Shown here one piece after another: positions 22,434-31,532 of a stretch of DNA of 64,000 nt. The notes under the pieces are model-generated. The model was not told the origin of the DNA, did no database searches, and saw only the letters and a program-made list of their open reading frames with translations. The number at the start of each line of letters is the position of its first letter. Positions within the stretch are counted from its first letter, which is position 1. Origin of the DNA: Schaedlerella glycyrrhizinilytica_A (lineage in GTDB: Bacteria; Bacillota; Clostridia; Lachnospirales; Lachnospiraceae). The stretch lies in the NCBI RefSeq assembly GCF_042852765.1, contig NZ_AP031414.1; one strand, written 5' to 3'. The translations under genes were made by a program, and so were the position numbers.

Positions 22434-23099
22434 ATGTTTGATTTACTGGTAAATGCGGAGGGTGGTTTGACGACAGCCGGATATGTCGTTTGTGCGATCG
22501 CGGGGATCGCATTGTTTGTACTGGCAATTTTATTTGCGGGAAGAAATTCTGAGAAAAAGAAAATGGGAACAAGACAGCTTGTATTTTGTGCAATGGCCAT
22601 TGCTTTGGCATATGTGACGTCCTATTTGAAATTATTTTCACTTCCATGGGGAGGCAGTGTGACTCTGTGCAGTATGCTTTTTATCGTGCTGATCGGAAAT
22701 TGGTACGGCGTTCAGACTGGGATCTTTGCAGGTCTGGCATATGGGATCATGCAGTTTTTGCAGGAGCCTTATGTACTTTCATTTTTCCAGGTATGCTGTG
22801 ATTATATCCTTGCGTTTGCAGCGCTTGGAGTTGCCGGATTTTTTGCAAAAAGCAGTCACGGACTGTTGAAAGGATATATTGCTGCGGTGATCGCCCGAGG
22901 TGCGTTTCATGCATTAGGCGGATACTTGTATTGGATGGATTATATGCCGGAGAATTTCCCGCAGTCATTAAAAGCGGTTTATCCGATCGTATATAATTAC
23001 AGCTTTCTGCTTGCGGAAGCTGTGATCACGGTCATCATCATAAGTATTCCGGCAGTTGTAAAAGGACTTGGACAAGTTAAAAAATCGGCGTTGGCATAA
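22434..23099 (+). CDS. thiT: ECF-type thiamine transporter substrate component ThiT
   Basis: ThiT is the membrane S-component that binds thiamine and works with a shared ECF energising module, which is not in this window. The 221-residue protein has several hydrophobic segments and ThiT-type stretches such as YVTSYLKLFSLPWGGSVTL and ARGAFHALGGYLYW. It has an extra N-terminal segment with a hydrophobic helix (about residues 12-35) ahead of the usual ThiT start. Control by the TPP riboswitch just upstream supports the assignment strongly. Confidence 0.94.
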   Translation: MFDLLVNAEGGLTTAGYVVCAIAGIALFVLAILFAGRNSEKKKMGTRQLVFCAMAIALAYVTSYLKLFSLPWGGSVTLCSMLFIVLIGNWYGVQTGIFAGLAYGIMQFLQEPYVLSFFQVCCDYILAFAALGVAGFFAKSSHGLLKGYIAAVIARGAFHALGGYLYWMDYMPENFPQSLKAVYPIVYNYSFLLAEAVITVIIISIPAVVKGLGQVKKSALA

Positions 23100-23111
23100 T
23101 TAAGAGGAATG

Positions 23112-23148
23112 TAGGATTCCGGTGGATGTAAAGTCTGCCGGAATTTTT
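23112..23148 (+). terminator. terminator after thiT
   Basis: ATTCCGG (23116-23122) pairs with CCGGAAT (23138-23144), followed by TTTTATT. Confidence 0.75.
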
Positions 23149-23251
23149 ATTGACTTTTTTTAAAATTTTTTGTAAAAGAACGAATCATTTACAATGGATT
23201 TTGACCATGTTAAAATAAAATGAATAAAGACAGGAGTTGCCGGGGGACATT

Positions 23252-24697
23252 ATGAAATCGCTGTATGACGAACTAAAAAAATACGAACAATCTGATTTTT
23301 ACGGATTCCACATGCCGGGACATAAGCGGAACGGAGGATTGACCGGAGCGGCTCTGCCTTACGGGATAGATATTACGGAAATAGATGGCTTTGATGATCT
23401 TCATCATGCAAAGGGAATTTTAAAAGAAATGCAGGAACGTACGGCAAATCTGTATCATGCGGAAGAGACGTGCTGGATCGTCAACGGAAGCACTGCCGGT
23501 ATATTGAGCGCGATCATGGGATGCACAAAACGAGGCGGCGGGATTCTTATAGCGAGAAACTGTCATAAATCGGTGTATCATGCGATTGAGCTCAATGAAC
23601 TGCATGCTGTTTATTTATATCCGGAAATGGACCAAAGGACGGGATTAAACGGAGAAATCCGAGTGGAAGCTGTGAGAGAAGCACTTGGGAAATATGGGAA
23701 AGAAATCCAGGCGGTCATGATCACTTCCCCGACCTATGACGGAGTGGTTTCGGATATCAGGGCGATTGCAGAAGCAGTTCATGAATTCGGCATTCCGTTG
23801 ATCGTTGACGAAGCTCATGGAGCACATTTCGGGTTTCATCCATATTTTCCGGAAAATGCAAATCAGCAGGGGGCGGATGTGGTGATCCACAGTGTCCACA
23901 AGACGCTGCCTGCTCCGACCCAGACGGCCTTATTTCATATGAATGGGAATCTGGCAGATCGGGAGGCTGTACGGAAATATCTGCATATGTTTCAATCCAG
24001 CAGTCCTTCGTATATCTTGATGGCAGGTATCGATGCATGTATGGGACTTCTTGAGACGAAAGCGGATGAATTGTTTTCAAAATATGCGGACCGTCTGCAA
24101 AGAACGAGAAAGAAACTGGGAAAACTGAAAAATCTGGAATTAGAAGAATCTGAGCATTTTGACAGATCCAAAATCGTGATCTCCACAAAAAATACAATGC
24201 TTACAGGAAAGCAGCTGTATGAAGAATTGTTGGAACATTATCATTTGCAGATGGAGATGGCGGCAGGGGCTTATATCATTGCAATGACGTCGATCGGTGA
24301 TACAGATGCCGGAATGGAACGGCTTGAGGACGCTTTATTTGAAATTGATACGAATTGGGAAGTTCAGAAGACGACAGATGATTTGTCTGTAAAGAGTGTG
24401 AAGATCGGAATACTTCCGCAGTTAGAGCAAATTTGCAGCAGTGGGGATGTATGGAACAGGAGAAATCGGGAGCAAAGACGGAAGTCGGTTCGATGGGATG
24501 AGGCAGTCGGTCAGATTTCAGCGGAATATGCATATCTGTATCCGCCTGGAATCCCGCTCATTGTGCCTGGAGAACGGATTTCGGAGGAAGCGATACGGCT
24601 TCTTCTGGAATACCGTTCCATTGGATTTGAAATTGAGGGATTGAAGCGGCAAGGACAGATCGAAGTTCTTTCCAAAATAGATTGTGAGAATAATTAG
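23252..24697 (+). CDS. Orn/Lys/Arg decarboxylase family protein (YaaO/SpeA type)
   Basis: A 481-residue PLP-dependent, fold-type I basic amino acid decarboxylase that would make a polyamine precursor or cadaverine. The family start GFHMPGHKR, the DEAHGAHFGFHP loop and the PLP lysine motif HSVHKTLPAPTQ are all visible. ATG 23252 is chosen with GGGGGA just upstream; a TTG at 23237 is the alternative. The location before a nucleotide kinase and holB mirrors B. subtilis yaaO-tmk-holB. Arginine, lysine and ornithine cannot be told apart from sequence alone. Confidence 0.9.
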   Translation: MKSLYDELKKYEQSDFYGFHMPGHKRNGGLTGAALPYGIDITEIDGFDDLHHAKGILKEMQERTANLYHAEETCWIVNGSTAGILSAIMGCTKRGGGILIARNCHKSVYHAIELNELHAVYLYPEMDQRTGLNGEIRVEAVREALGKYGKEIQAVMITSPTYDGVVSDIRAIAEAVHEFGIPLIVDEAHGAHFGFHPYFPENANQQGADVVIHSVHKTLPAPTQTALFHMNGNLADREAVRKYLHMFQSSSPSYILMAGIDACMGLLETKADELFSKYADRLQRTRKKLGKLKNLELEESEHFDRSKIVISTKNTMLTGKQLYEELLEHYHLQMEMAAGAYIIAMTSIGDTDAGMERLEDALFEIDTNWEVQKTTDDLSVKSVKIGILPQLEQICSSGDVWNRRNREQRRKSVRWDEAVGQISAEYAYLYPPGIPLIVPGERISEEAIRLLLEYRSIGFEIEGLKRQGQIEVLSKIDCENN

Positions 24698-24717
24698 GAG
24701 ATATTGAGGTTATAGCA

Positions 24718-25329
24718 ATGGGAAAAATTTATTATATTATGGGGAAAAGCTCTTCCGGGAAAGATTCGGTGTTCAAAGAAATCCAAAAGCGGATGCCGGA
24801 ACTAAGTCAGATCACAATGTACACGACACGTCCGATCCGAGAGGGAGAACGCGATGGGGTGGAGTATTATTTTACAGATGAGACAGGCTTAAAAAAGCTG
24901 GAAGAGGAGGGGCGTGTGATCGAACTGCGTGCGTACAATACAAAGTGCGGCGTGTGGAAATATTTTACAGTGAATGACGGACAGATTTCTCTGGACGAAA
25001 AAGATTATCTTGTGATCGGGACATTGGAGTCTTATGCGGAAATGCGTCGGTATTTTGGTAGTGAGAAAGTGATCGGGATCTATATTGAGGTGGAAGACGG
25101 CATTCGGCTGGAGCGTGCGCTGAAACGGGAACAGCAGCAGGCAAATCCCAAATATGCGGAGATGTGCCGGAGATTTCTGGCGGATCAGGATGATTTTTCC
25201 GAAGAAAAACTGGAACAGGCAGGGATAGAAAGAAGATTTTGCAACGTGGAATTTGAAACATGCGTGGAAGAAATCTGCCGGTTCATTGTTTCAGATCAGA
25301 ACGGGGAACGGGTACACAGAGAAAGATAA
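24718..25329 (+). CDS. gmk: guanylate kinase-like nucleotide kinase
   Basis: The 203-residue protein has a P-loop MGKSSSGKDSV, the GMP-binding region TTRPIREGERDGVEYYF and the lid arginines of guanylate kinases, which phosphorylate GMP to GDP. The P-loop is atypical (SSSGKD rather than SGAGKS). It occupies the place that tmk holds in the B. subtilis yaaO-holB block. A second, canonical gmk may exist elsewhere in the genome. It starts 20 bp after the decarboxylase and is probably co-transcribed. A terminator follows. Confidence 0.82.
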   Translation: MGKIYYIMGKSSSGKDSVFKEIQKRMPELSQITMYTTRPIREGERDGVEYYFTDETGLKKLEEEGRVIELRAYNTKCGVWKYFTVNDGQISLDEKDYLVIGTLESYAEMRRYFGSEKVIGIYIEVEDGIRLERALKREQQQANPKYAEMCRRFLADQDDFSEEKLEQAGIERRFCNVEFETCVEEICRFIVSDQNGERVHRER

Positions 25330-25337
25330 ACGACAGA

Positions 25338-25370
25338 AAAACCCGGACATGAGAAAAGCCGGGCTTTTAT
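25338..25370 (+). terminator. terminator after the guanylate kinase gene
   Basis: ACCCGG (25341-25346) pairs with CCGGGCT (25359-25365 region), followed by TTTTA. The remaining 25371-25550 stretch is AT-rich and I see no gene in it. Confidence 0.6.
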
Positions 25371-25559
25371 AGCACCGGCCGAAAAAGGAATGAGAGGATT
25401 AATTTATATTAAAAAAGCTGTTCGCTTTGTATGAGATTATAATAAAAAATAATTGTTTCGGAATTGTGATCACAAAATAAAGATGGTGTAAAAAACAGGA
25501 AAGAAACTATTAAGAAAATCTGATAAAAATCTGAGGGACTATAACTTTTTCAGGAAGTA

Positions 25560-25568
25560 TGCTATACT
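25560..25568 (+). promoter_or_regulatory. extended -10 promoter of the holB operon
   Basis: TGCTATACT at 25560-25568 fits an extended -10 (TGN followed by TATACT). No good -35 box is visible. The transcript start would be about 60 nt before holB. Confidence 0.5.
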
Positions 25569-25630
25569 TAACCGTGTAGCCTGGGGAGATCCCATAACAC
25601 AAAGCAGAAAAAGGGCGACAGGTGAAGAAT

Positions 25631-26626
25631 ATGAGTGGATTTAAAGACGTAGTAGGACATAAGAATATTATACAATATATAGGAAATGCAGTGAATTCCG
25701 GGATGGTTTCCCATGCGTATATTCTGAATGGGGAAAAGGGATCCGGTAAGAAACTTCTGGCGAATCTATTTGCAATGAGCCTGCAGTGCCATGATCGTGA
25801 GGCGGACGGAGACGCCTGCGGAAAGTGTCAGTCCTGTAAACAGGCGCTCAGTGGGAATCAGCCGGATATTATCCGGGTGACACATGAAAAACCGGCTTCG
25901 ATCAGTGTAGATGAGATCCGGGAGCAGGTGAACAATGATATTGTGATCAAGCCTTACAGCAGCCGTTATAAGGTTTATATTATCGCGGATGCGGACATGA
26001 TGACGGTGCAGGCGCAGAATGCATTGTTAAAGACGATCGAGGAGCCGCCGGAATATGCGGTGATCTTGTTATTGACGGAGAATGCGGAAGTGCTGCTTCC
26101 GACGATCCGTTCCCGATGCGTGATGCTCAAGCTTCGGAATATCAAAGACCAGCTTGTAAAAAAATATTTGATGGAACAGATGGAGATTCCGGATTATAAG
26201 GCGGACATCTGTGTCGCATTTGCGCAGGGAAATATGGGAAAAGCGATCGCACTTGCGACTTCGGAACATTTCAACGAAGTAAAGGAAGAAGCGGTCCATC
26301 TACTTCGTAATATTGACGATATGCAGACCGAAGAACTGATGGGTGCAGTGAAGAAATGTACGGAATTTAAGATGGATATTACAGATTATCTGGATGTGAT
26401 CGCAATCTGGTATCGGGACGTGTTGATTTACAAAGCGACGAAAAATGTGGATCGGGTAGTATTTTCCGATCAGATGCGTTATATCAAAGAGCGCGCCAGC
26501 AAGAGTTCTTATGAGGGAATCGAAAATATCCTGGATGGACTGGAAAAAGCGAAAGCAAGACTGAAAGCAAATGTAAACTTTGAACTGACGATGGAATTGC
26601 TTTTATTGACGATAAAGGAGAACTAG
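25631..26626 (+). CDS. holB: DNA polymerase III delta' subunit
   Basis: Delta' is part of the clamp loader that opens the DnaN ring. The 331-residue AAA+ protein has a modified P-loop NGEKGSGKKLLA, a four-cysteine zinc-binding motif (CGKCQSCKQ region near residues 60-70) and a DADMMTVQAQNALLKTIEEP segment containing the family sensor region. ATG 25631, with AGGTGA just upstream, is preferred over GTG 25622. The gene leads an operon with ricT, trmN6 and rsmI, as in B. subtilis. Confidence 0.93.
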   Translation: MSGFKDVVGHKNIIQYIGNAVNSGMVSHAYILNGEKGSGKKLLANLFAMSLQCHDREADGDACGKCQSCKQALSGNQPDIIRVTHEKPASISVDEIREQVNNDIVIKPYSSRYKVYIIADADMMTVQAQNALLKTIEEPPEYAVILLLTENAEVLLPTIRSRCVMLKLRNIKDQLVKKYLMEQMEIPDYKADICVAFAQGNMGKAIALATSEHFNEVKEEAVHLLRNIDDMQTEELMGAVKKCTEFKMDITDYLDVIAIWYRDVLIYKATKNVDRVVFSDQMRYIKERASKSSYEGIENILDGLEKAKARLKANVNFELTMELLLLTIKEN

Positions 26627-26629
26627 AAC

Positions 26630-27508
26630 ATGGTGAAAGTAATCGGAGTGAGATTCCGGGTGGCAGGAAAGATTTATTTCTTTTCGCCGGGGAAACTGGA
26701 AATCCGCCAGGGAGATAATGTAATTGTGGAGACTGCCCGTGGGGTGGAATTCGGACGGGTCGTGAGCGGACCGAAAGAAGTGCCGGATGACGAGGTGATC
26801 CAGCCGCTGAAATCCGTGATCCGTATTGCGACGGAGCAGGATCATAAGACTGAGGAGAAGAACAGAGAGAAAGAAAAAGAAGCATTTAAGATCTGCCTTG
26901 AGAAGATCCGTAAACATGGATTGGACATGAAGCTGATCGATGCGGAATATACGTTTGACAATAATAAAGTGTTGTTTTACTTTACGGCAGACGGAAGAAT
27001 TGACTTCCGCGAGCTGGTAAAGGATCTGGCGGCTGTTTTCAGGACAAGGATCGAATTGCGGCAGATCGGTGTGCGGGATGAGACGAAGATCCGGGGCGGC
27101 ATCGGAATCTGCGGAAGACCGCTTTGTTGCAGTACGTATCTGTCTGAGTTTGCGGCGGTGTCGATCAAGATGGCAAAAGAGCAGAATCTTTCCTTGAATC
27201 CGAGTAAGATTTCCGGTGTCTGCGGCAGGCTGATGTGCTGTCTGACAAACGAGGAAGAGACATATGAAGAATTGAACAGTCAGCTTCCATCGGTTGGAGA
27301 TACCGTGACGACGAGCGACGGTCTGACCGGAACCGTACATTCGTTGAGTGTGCTGCGCAGACAGGTGAAAGTGGTTGTCAATCTGGAGAATGACGAAAAA
27401 GAGATCCGGGAATATAAAGCGGAAGAACTGAAATTCAGACCGCGCAGAAAGAAAGCGAAAGTTTCCAAGGAAGAGATGAAGAAACTGGCGTCATTGGAGA
27501 AACAATAG
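26630..27508 (+). CDS. ricT: PSP1-domain protein RicT (YaaT)
   Basis: RicT belongs to the Y-complex (RicA, RicF, RicT) that in B. subtilis affects RNase Y-dependent mRNA processing and sporulation. The 292-residue protein shows the PSP1 core, with GVEFGRVVSGPKEV early and GGIGICGRPLCCSTYL and SGVCGRLMCCL cysteine motifs later. Those cysteines coordinate Fe-S clusters in the B. subtilis complex. It starts 3 bp after the holB stop, indicating tight coupling. Confidence 0.93.
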   Translation: MVKVIGVRFRVAGKIYFFSPGKLEIRQGDNVIVETARGVEFGRVVSGPKEVPDDEVIQPLKSVIRIATEQDHKTEEKNREKEKEAFKICLEKIRKHGLDMKLIDAEYTFDNNKVLFYFTADGRIDFRELVKDLAAVFRTRIELRQIGVRDETKIRGGIGICGRPLCCSTYLSEFAAVSIKMAKEQNLSLNPSKISGVCGRLMCCLTNEEETYEELNSQLPSVGDTVTTSDGLTGTVHSLSVLRRQVKVVVNLENDEKEIREYKAEELKFRPRRKKAKVSKEEMKKLASLEKQ

Positions 27509-27509
27509 G

Positions 27510-28220
27510 ATGACGGAAGAAAATATTTTAAAACCCGGAGAGCGTCTGGATGACCTGCAGCTTTCAGGATATCATATCATACAGGATCCGCAGCGTTTTT
27601 GTTTCGGAGTGGATGCGGTGCTCCTGACTGATTTTGCGAAAGTGAAACCGGGGGAGCGGCTTTTGGATCTCGGAACAGGAACCGGAGTGATCCCGATCCT
27701 GCTTTCGGCAAAGACGAAAGGTTCTGGTTTTACAGGACTGGAGATCCAGCCGGAGAGCGCGGACATGGCAAGACGCAGTGTTTCGTATAATCATTTGGAA
27801 GAGAAAGTCGAGATCGTAACAGGAGATATAAAAGAAGCGGCGGATTTATTTGACGCCGCCTCTTTTGATGTGATCACAACGAATCCGCCTTATATGCTGA
27901 ATCATCATGGACTTCAGAATGACGGAGATGCCAGAACGATTGCCCGGCATGAGGTGCTCTGCACGCTGGACGATATTCTGCGGGAGAGCGCGAAGCTTTT
28001 GAAAGAAAGCAAAGGTCGGTTTTATATGATCCACAAGCCGTTTAGACTGGCAGAAATTCTGTCAAAGATGTGTCAGTACAAGATTGAACCGAAACGGATC
28101 CGGTTTGTGCATCCGTATATCGACAAAGAACCGACGATGGTGATGATCGAGGGATTAAAAGGCGGAAAATCGCGTGTGACTGTGGAACCGCCGATCATTA
28201 TGTATGAAAGAGAAAGGTGA
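27510..28220 (+). CDS. trmN6: tRNA1(Val) (adenine-37-N6)-methyltransferase family (YabB/TrmN6)
   Basis: A 236-residue SAM-dependent methyltransferase with motif I DLGTGTGVIPILL and the catalytic N6-adenine motif NPPY (in TTNPPYMLNHHG), typical of enzymes that methylate A37 of tRNA-Val. It starts one base after the ricT stop. B. subtilis yabB occupies the same place. Substrate is inferred from family and synteny; other small N6-adenine methyltransferases are possible. Confidence 0.88.
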   Translation: MTEENILKPGERLDDLQLSGYHIIQDPQRFCFGVDAVLLTDFAKVKPGERLLDLGTGTGVIPILLSAKTKGSGFTGLEIQPESADMARRSVSYNHLEEKVEIVTGDIKEAADLFDAASFDVITTNPPYMLNHHGLQNDGDARTIARHEVLCTLDDILRESAKLLKESKGRFYMIHKPFRLAEILSKMCQYKIEPKRIRFVHPYIDKEPTMVMIEGLKGGKSRVTVEPPIIMYERER

Positions 28221-28224
28221 GGTT

Positions 28225-29076
28225 ATGCCGGGAACATTATATTTGTGCGCAACGCCGATCGGAAATCTGGAAGATATGACTTTCCGGGTGATCCGTATTT
28301 TGAAAGAAGTGGATCTGATCGCGGCGGAAGACACACGCAACAGTATCAAACTTTTGAATCATTTTGAGATCACGACGCCGATGACCAGTTATCATGAATA
28401 TAACAAATATGAAAAAGGCAGAAAATTAGTGGAGCGGCTCTTGGAGGGGCAGAGTATCGCGTTGATCACAGATGCCGGAACGCCGGGAATTTCCGATCCG
28501 GGTGAAGAACTGGTACAGATGTGTTACGAGGCGGGAGTTCCGGTGACCTCTCTTCCGGGAGCGGCAGCGTGCGTGACGGCGTTGACGATCTCGGGACTTT
28601 CGACAAGAAGATTTGCTTTCGAGGCATTTCTTCCGGCGGATAAAAAAGAGCGGGAAAAAGTATTGGAAGAGTTGGAACGCGAAACGAGGACGACGATTCT
28701 TTACGAAGCGCCTCATCGGCTGATCAAGACTTTAGAATTGCTTAAAGATCGTCTTGGAGAGCAGAGAAAGATCACAGTATGCCGGGAATTGACAAAACGG
28801 CATGAGACCGCATTTCGTGCTACATTGGCGGAAGCGGCGGCTTACTATAAGGCAAATGATCCGAAAGGGGAATGTGTGCTTGTGATCGAGGGACGAAGCC
28901 GAGAAGAAATCGAGCGAGAAGAAAAGGCAAAATGGGAAGAACTTTCGATCGAACAACATATGGAACAATATTTAGCGCAGGGCAGCAGTAAAAAAGAGGC
29001 GATGAAACTTGTGGCAAAAGACCGCGGTGTTCCGAAACGGGAGATTTATAACTATCTGGAGAGGGATGTGAAATAA
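28225..29076 (+). CDS. rsmI: 16S rRNA (cytidine-1402-2'-O)-methyltransferase
   Basis: RsmI methylates the ribose of C1402 in 16S rRNA. The 283-residue tetrapyrrole-methylase-fold protein has the diagnostic LYLCATPIGNLEDMTFR start, AEDTRNSIKLL, LITDAGTPGISDPG and SLPGAAACVTAL. ATG 28225 is chosen because AAAGGTGAGG (28213-28222) precedes it and family proteins start there. It begins 4 bp after the trmN6 stop. A strong terminator follows, closing the holB operon. Confidence 0.95.
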   Translation: MPGTLYLCATPIGNLEDMTFRVIRILKEVDLIAAEDTRNSIKLLNHFEITTPMTSYHEYNKYEKGRKLVERLLEGQSIALITDAGTPGISDPGEELVQMCYEAGVPVTSLPGAAACVTALTISGLSTRRFAFEAFLPADKKEREKVLEELERETRTTILYEAPHRLIKTLELLKDRLGEQRKITVCRELTKRHETAFRATLAEAAAYYKANDPKGECVLVIEGRSREEIEREEKAKWEELSIEQHMEQYLAQGSSKKEAMKLVAKDRGVPKREIYNYLERDVK

Positions 29077-29105
29077 AAGGTTCTGTTTAGGCGCTAATGT
29101 CAGGA

Positions 29106-29163
29106 TGTCGTTGGAGAATTGTGAAAGTGTAGAGTAAAAAACAATTCTCCAACGGCATTTTTG
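29106..29163. terminator. strong, probably bidirectional terminator between rsmI and the ABC gene
   Basis: TGTCGTTGGAGAATTGT (29106-29122) pairs with ACAATTCTCCAACGGCA (29140-29156), with TTTTTGA after it. The reverse strand offers a shorter T run. It separates two convergent units. Confidence 0.85.
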
Positions 29164-29182
29164 AATTTGAGATTTACGGATA

Positions 29183-29836
29183 CTACTTTACTTCGGTAAT
29201 CTGTCCGTCTTTCATGAAGACGATCTTTGTTCCGAGTGTGATCGCTTCGTCGTATTTATTGGTAACATAGAGGATCGTAAGTCCAAGTTTACGGTGGATC
29301 TTTTTGACATCGCGCAGCATTTCTTCGCGCAGTTTTTCCTGTTGATGTGCGAAATCTTCATCAAGGAGCAGTACTTTCGGGTGAAATACGATCGCCCGTC
29401 CAAGCGCGGCTTTTTGCTTTTCCGAGTCGCTGACGGAACGGATTTTTTTGTGGAGGACATGAGAGATGCCGAAAAAATCCGCAGCCTGTTTTACCCGGGT
29501 ATCGATGATATTGCGGGGCATATTGCGTAGTTTCAATCCGAGCGCCATATTGTCGTAGACGTTGAAATTATTGTACAGCGTGTAATTTTGAAATGCCATT
29601 GCAAGATGTCGGTCGCGCGGGAGAATATCGTTGAGCAGATCGTCGCCGAGATAAATCTCTCCGGAAGTAATATCCTCAAGTCCGCCGATCATTCGGAGGA
29701 CTGTGGATTTTCCGCAGCCGCTTGGACCATAGAAAGTGACAAATTCTCCGTCTGCGATGTGAAGAGAGAGATCTTTGACCGACACAAATCCGTTCGGATA
29801 AATTTTATTTAAATTTTTTAAAGTCACACTTGCCAT
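29183..29836 (-). CDS. stand-alone ABC ATPase of MalK/UgpC type with degenerate motifs
   Basis: A 217-residue nucleotide-binding domain resembling sugar-importer ATPases but lacking their C-terminal OB-fold domain. Walker A GPSGCGKST and the Q-loop (MAFQNYTLYN) are intact, and Walker B with catalytic Glu (VLLLDEDF) is present. The signature motif, normally LSGGQ, reads VSDSEKQ, and the switch histidine after the D-loop is replaced (TNKYDEA where TH is usual). There are no transporter genes beside it. It may be a regulatory or decaying ATPase rather than a normal importer subunit. GTGAGG upstream supports the start. Confidence 0.85.
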   Translation of the reverse strand: MASVTLKNLNKIYPNGFVSVKDLSLHIADGEFVTFYGPSGCGKSTVLRMIGGLEDITSGEIYLGDDLLNDILPRDRHLAMAFQNYTLYNNFNVYDNMALGLKLRNMPRNIIDTRVKQAADFFGISHVLHKKIRSVSDSEKQKAALGRAIVFHPKVLLLDEDFAHQQEKLREEMLRDVKKIHRKLGLTILYVTNKYDEAITLGTKIVFMKDGQITEVK

Positions 29837-30085
29837 AACGATTACCTCACATTCATTTCGAGTATCTTATTATGCTGTCCACAGCATACAAAGAACATAC
29901 ATTTCCGCAAGGCTGCATGCTGAAGACATGTTTATTTTACCATATTAAAAAATGTAAAACAATGAGTTTGATAAACCTGTATTTTGATCCTCTATCTGAT
30001 ACTTGGGTTTGACAAAGAAGTATCCAGACGGTAACATAGGGAAAGACAAACAGAAAATAAGATAAGAGTGAGGTATAAAGGTAAG

Positions 30086-30868
30086 ATGTACGAGCAGTTG
30101 ATCGAGATAGTAAAACAGGCGGGAGCGATGATCCGGGAGGCGCACGAAGCGGAGATTCCGGTTTATGACAAAGAGGGGATCGCCAATTTTGTCACAAAAT
30201 ATGACAAAGATGTGCAGTCGTTTTTGATCCGGAATTTCCGCCAGCTTCTTCCGGAGGCGAATTTCCTTGCGGAGGAAGACGGGATCCGTCAGGAACTTGG
30301 CGACGGTTATTGTTTCATTATCGATCCGATCGACGGTACGACCAACTTTATCTTTGATTATAAATTCAGCTGCGTTTCCGTCGGTCTTGCATGGAAAGGA
30401 CGGATGCAGTTCGGCGTTGTGTACAATCCATATACAGAAGAATTGTATACGGCGGTCAAAGGAGAGGGCGCATACAAGAACGGAAAGCGGATCCACAGCA
30501 GTGAAAAAGGGCTTGGGGAAAATCTGGCTGCATTTGGCTGTGCCAGATATAATTCGAATGATACGAGCGAGACGGACCGCATTTTCCGATATGCAAAAAT
30601 ACTGTATCTCCATACGCTTGCGATCCGAAGTAGCGGTTCCGCCGCGCTTGACATTTGTCGGGTCGCTTCGGGAAGCAATGGGATCTATGTAGAACTGATG
30701 CTCCATCCGTGGGATTATGCGGCGGCATCGTTGATTCTGATGGAGGCAGGCGGATTCATTTCCACATTGGAGGGCGGAATGGTTACTCTGGATCGCCCGT
30801 GCTCTGTGATCGCGGCAGGACGGCAGTGCTGGAAAGAGGCAACACAGCTTTTCAAATCGGCAGATTGA
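30086..30868 (+). CDS. inositol monophosphatase family protein
   Basis: A 260-residue Mg2+/Li+-sensitive phosphatase of the IMPase superfamily. The three metal-site motifs are visible: AEEDG (first Glu), DPIDGTTNF (metal-binding Asp and Thr) and the late WDYAA Asp. ATG 30086 is chosen because family proteins begin close to MYEQLIEIVKQAG; GTG 30068 is an alternative. Substrates in this superfamily include inositol phosphate, PAP and fructose-1,6-bisphosphate, and I cannot choose among them. It converges with spmB. Confidence 0.9.
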   Translation: MYEQLIEIVKQAGAMIREAHEAEIPVYDKEGIANFVTKYDKDVQSFLIRNFRQLLPEANFLAEEDGIRQELGDGYCFIIDPIDGTTNFIFDYKFSCVSVGLAWKGRMQFGVVYNPYTEELYTAVKGEGAYKNGKRIHSSEKGLGENLAAFGCARYNSNDTSETDRIFRYAKILYLHTLAIRSSGSAALDICRVASGSNGIYVELMLHPWDYAAASLILMEAGGFISTLEGGMVTLDRPCSVIAAGRQCWKEATQLFKSAD

Positions 30869-30883
30869 AAATGACCGAATTGC

Positions 30884-31411
30884 TCAAACCATCCATCCTG
30901 CAAGCACGACGCTGGCGATGAGACCGGCCAGCGTGGAAAGAAGAGCGCCGGCAAGGGTGTAACGTGTTTTTGTTACTTTGGCAGTCATGAAATAGACGCT
31001 CATTGTATAAAAAATGGTTTCGGTGCAGGACATCGAGATCGACGCGATCAGTCCGAGTCTGGAGTCTGTTCCATATTCTTTGAAAATATCCAGGAGCAAT
31101 CCGGTAGCTGCGGAGGAGGAAAACATTTTCACGAGAGTCAGAGGGACCAATTCGCCGGGAAAGCCGATATACAGCGTTATTTTTCCGATCAGACGGGCGA
31201 AAAATTCAAGAAATCCGGATGCACGGAGAATGCCGACTGCAACCATCAGCCCGATCAGCGTCGGCATGATCTTGATCACGGTCAGGAAACCGCTCCTTGC
31301 ACCTTTGATAAAATTGTCATAGACATTGGTTCCCATCAGGATTCCGTATACGATGATCGCAAGAATGAGGAACGGCACGATAAAATCAGAAAGATATAAA
31401 AATAATTTCAT
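30884..31411 (-). CDS. spmB: spore maturation protein B
   Basis: SpmB is a small membrane protein of the nucleoside-recognition (gate) family. In B. subtilis it acts with SpmA in dehydration of the spore core. The 175-residue product has several hydrophobic helices and the LVPLTLVKMFSSSAATGLLL and ETIFYTMSVYFMTAKV segments of the family. AAGGAGC (complement of 31415-31421) is just upstream. It is on the opposite strand from spmA, 2.1 kb away, whereas the two are usually adjacent. Confidence 0.9.
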   Translation of the reverse strand: MKLFLYLSDFIVPFLILAIIVYGILMGTNVYDNFIKGARSGFLTVIKIMPTLIGLMVAVGILRASGFLEFFARLIGKITLYIGFPGELVPLTLVKMFSSSAATGLLLDIFKEYGTDSRLGLIASISMSCTETIFYTMSVYFMTAKVTKTRYTLAGALLSTLAGLIASVVLAGWMV

Positions 31412-31465
31412 AGGATGCTCCTTATCATGAGGAGATGTTATAAGGTTCTTAACAGAATATGCCGG

Positions 31466-31532
31466 CTCCTCGGAATAAATCTTTGTTTTTACAAATAAGT
31501 ATAAGCAAAGTATTCCGGGGAGTTTTTATTTT
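31466..31532 (+). promoter_or_regulatory. terminator-like hairpin that also holds the ribosome binding site of the 31531 gene
   Basis: CTCC(T)CGGAATA...CTTTG (31466-31485) pairs with CAAAGTATTCCGGGGAG (31506-31522), followed by TTTTTATTTT. The 3' arm contains the GGGGAG ribosome binding site and the TTG start lies in the T run. It could act as an attenuator or block translation. Confidence 0.6.

Noticed and set aside
25560..25620. Possible SRP RNA between the kinase gene and holB
   Set aside because: The conserved SRP tetraloop core (GGAAGGAAGCAGCC type) is absent; the text fits a short mRNA leader.
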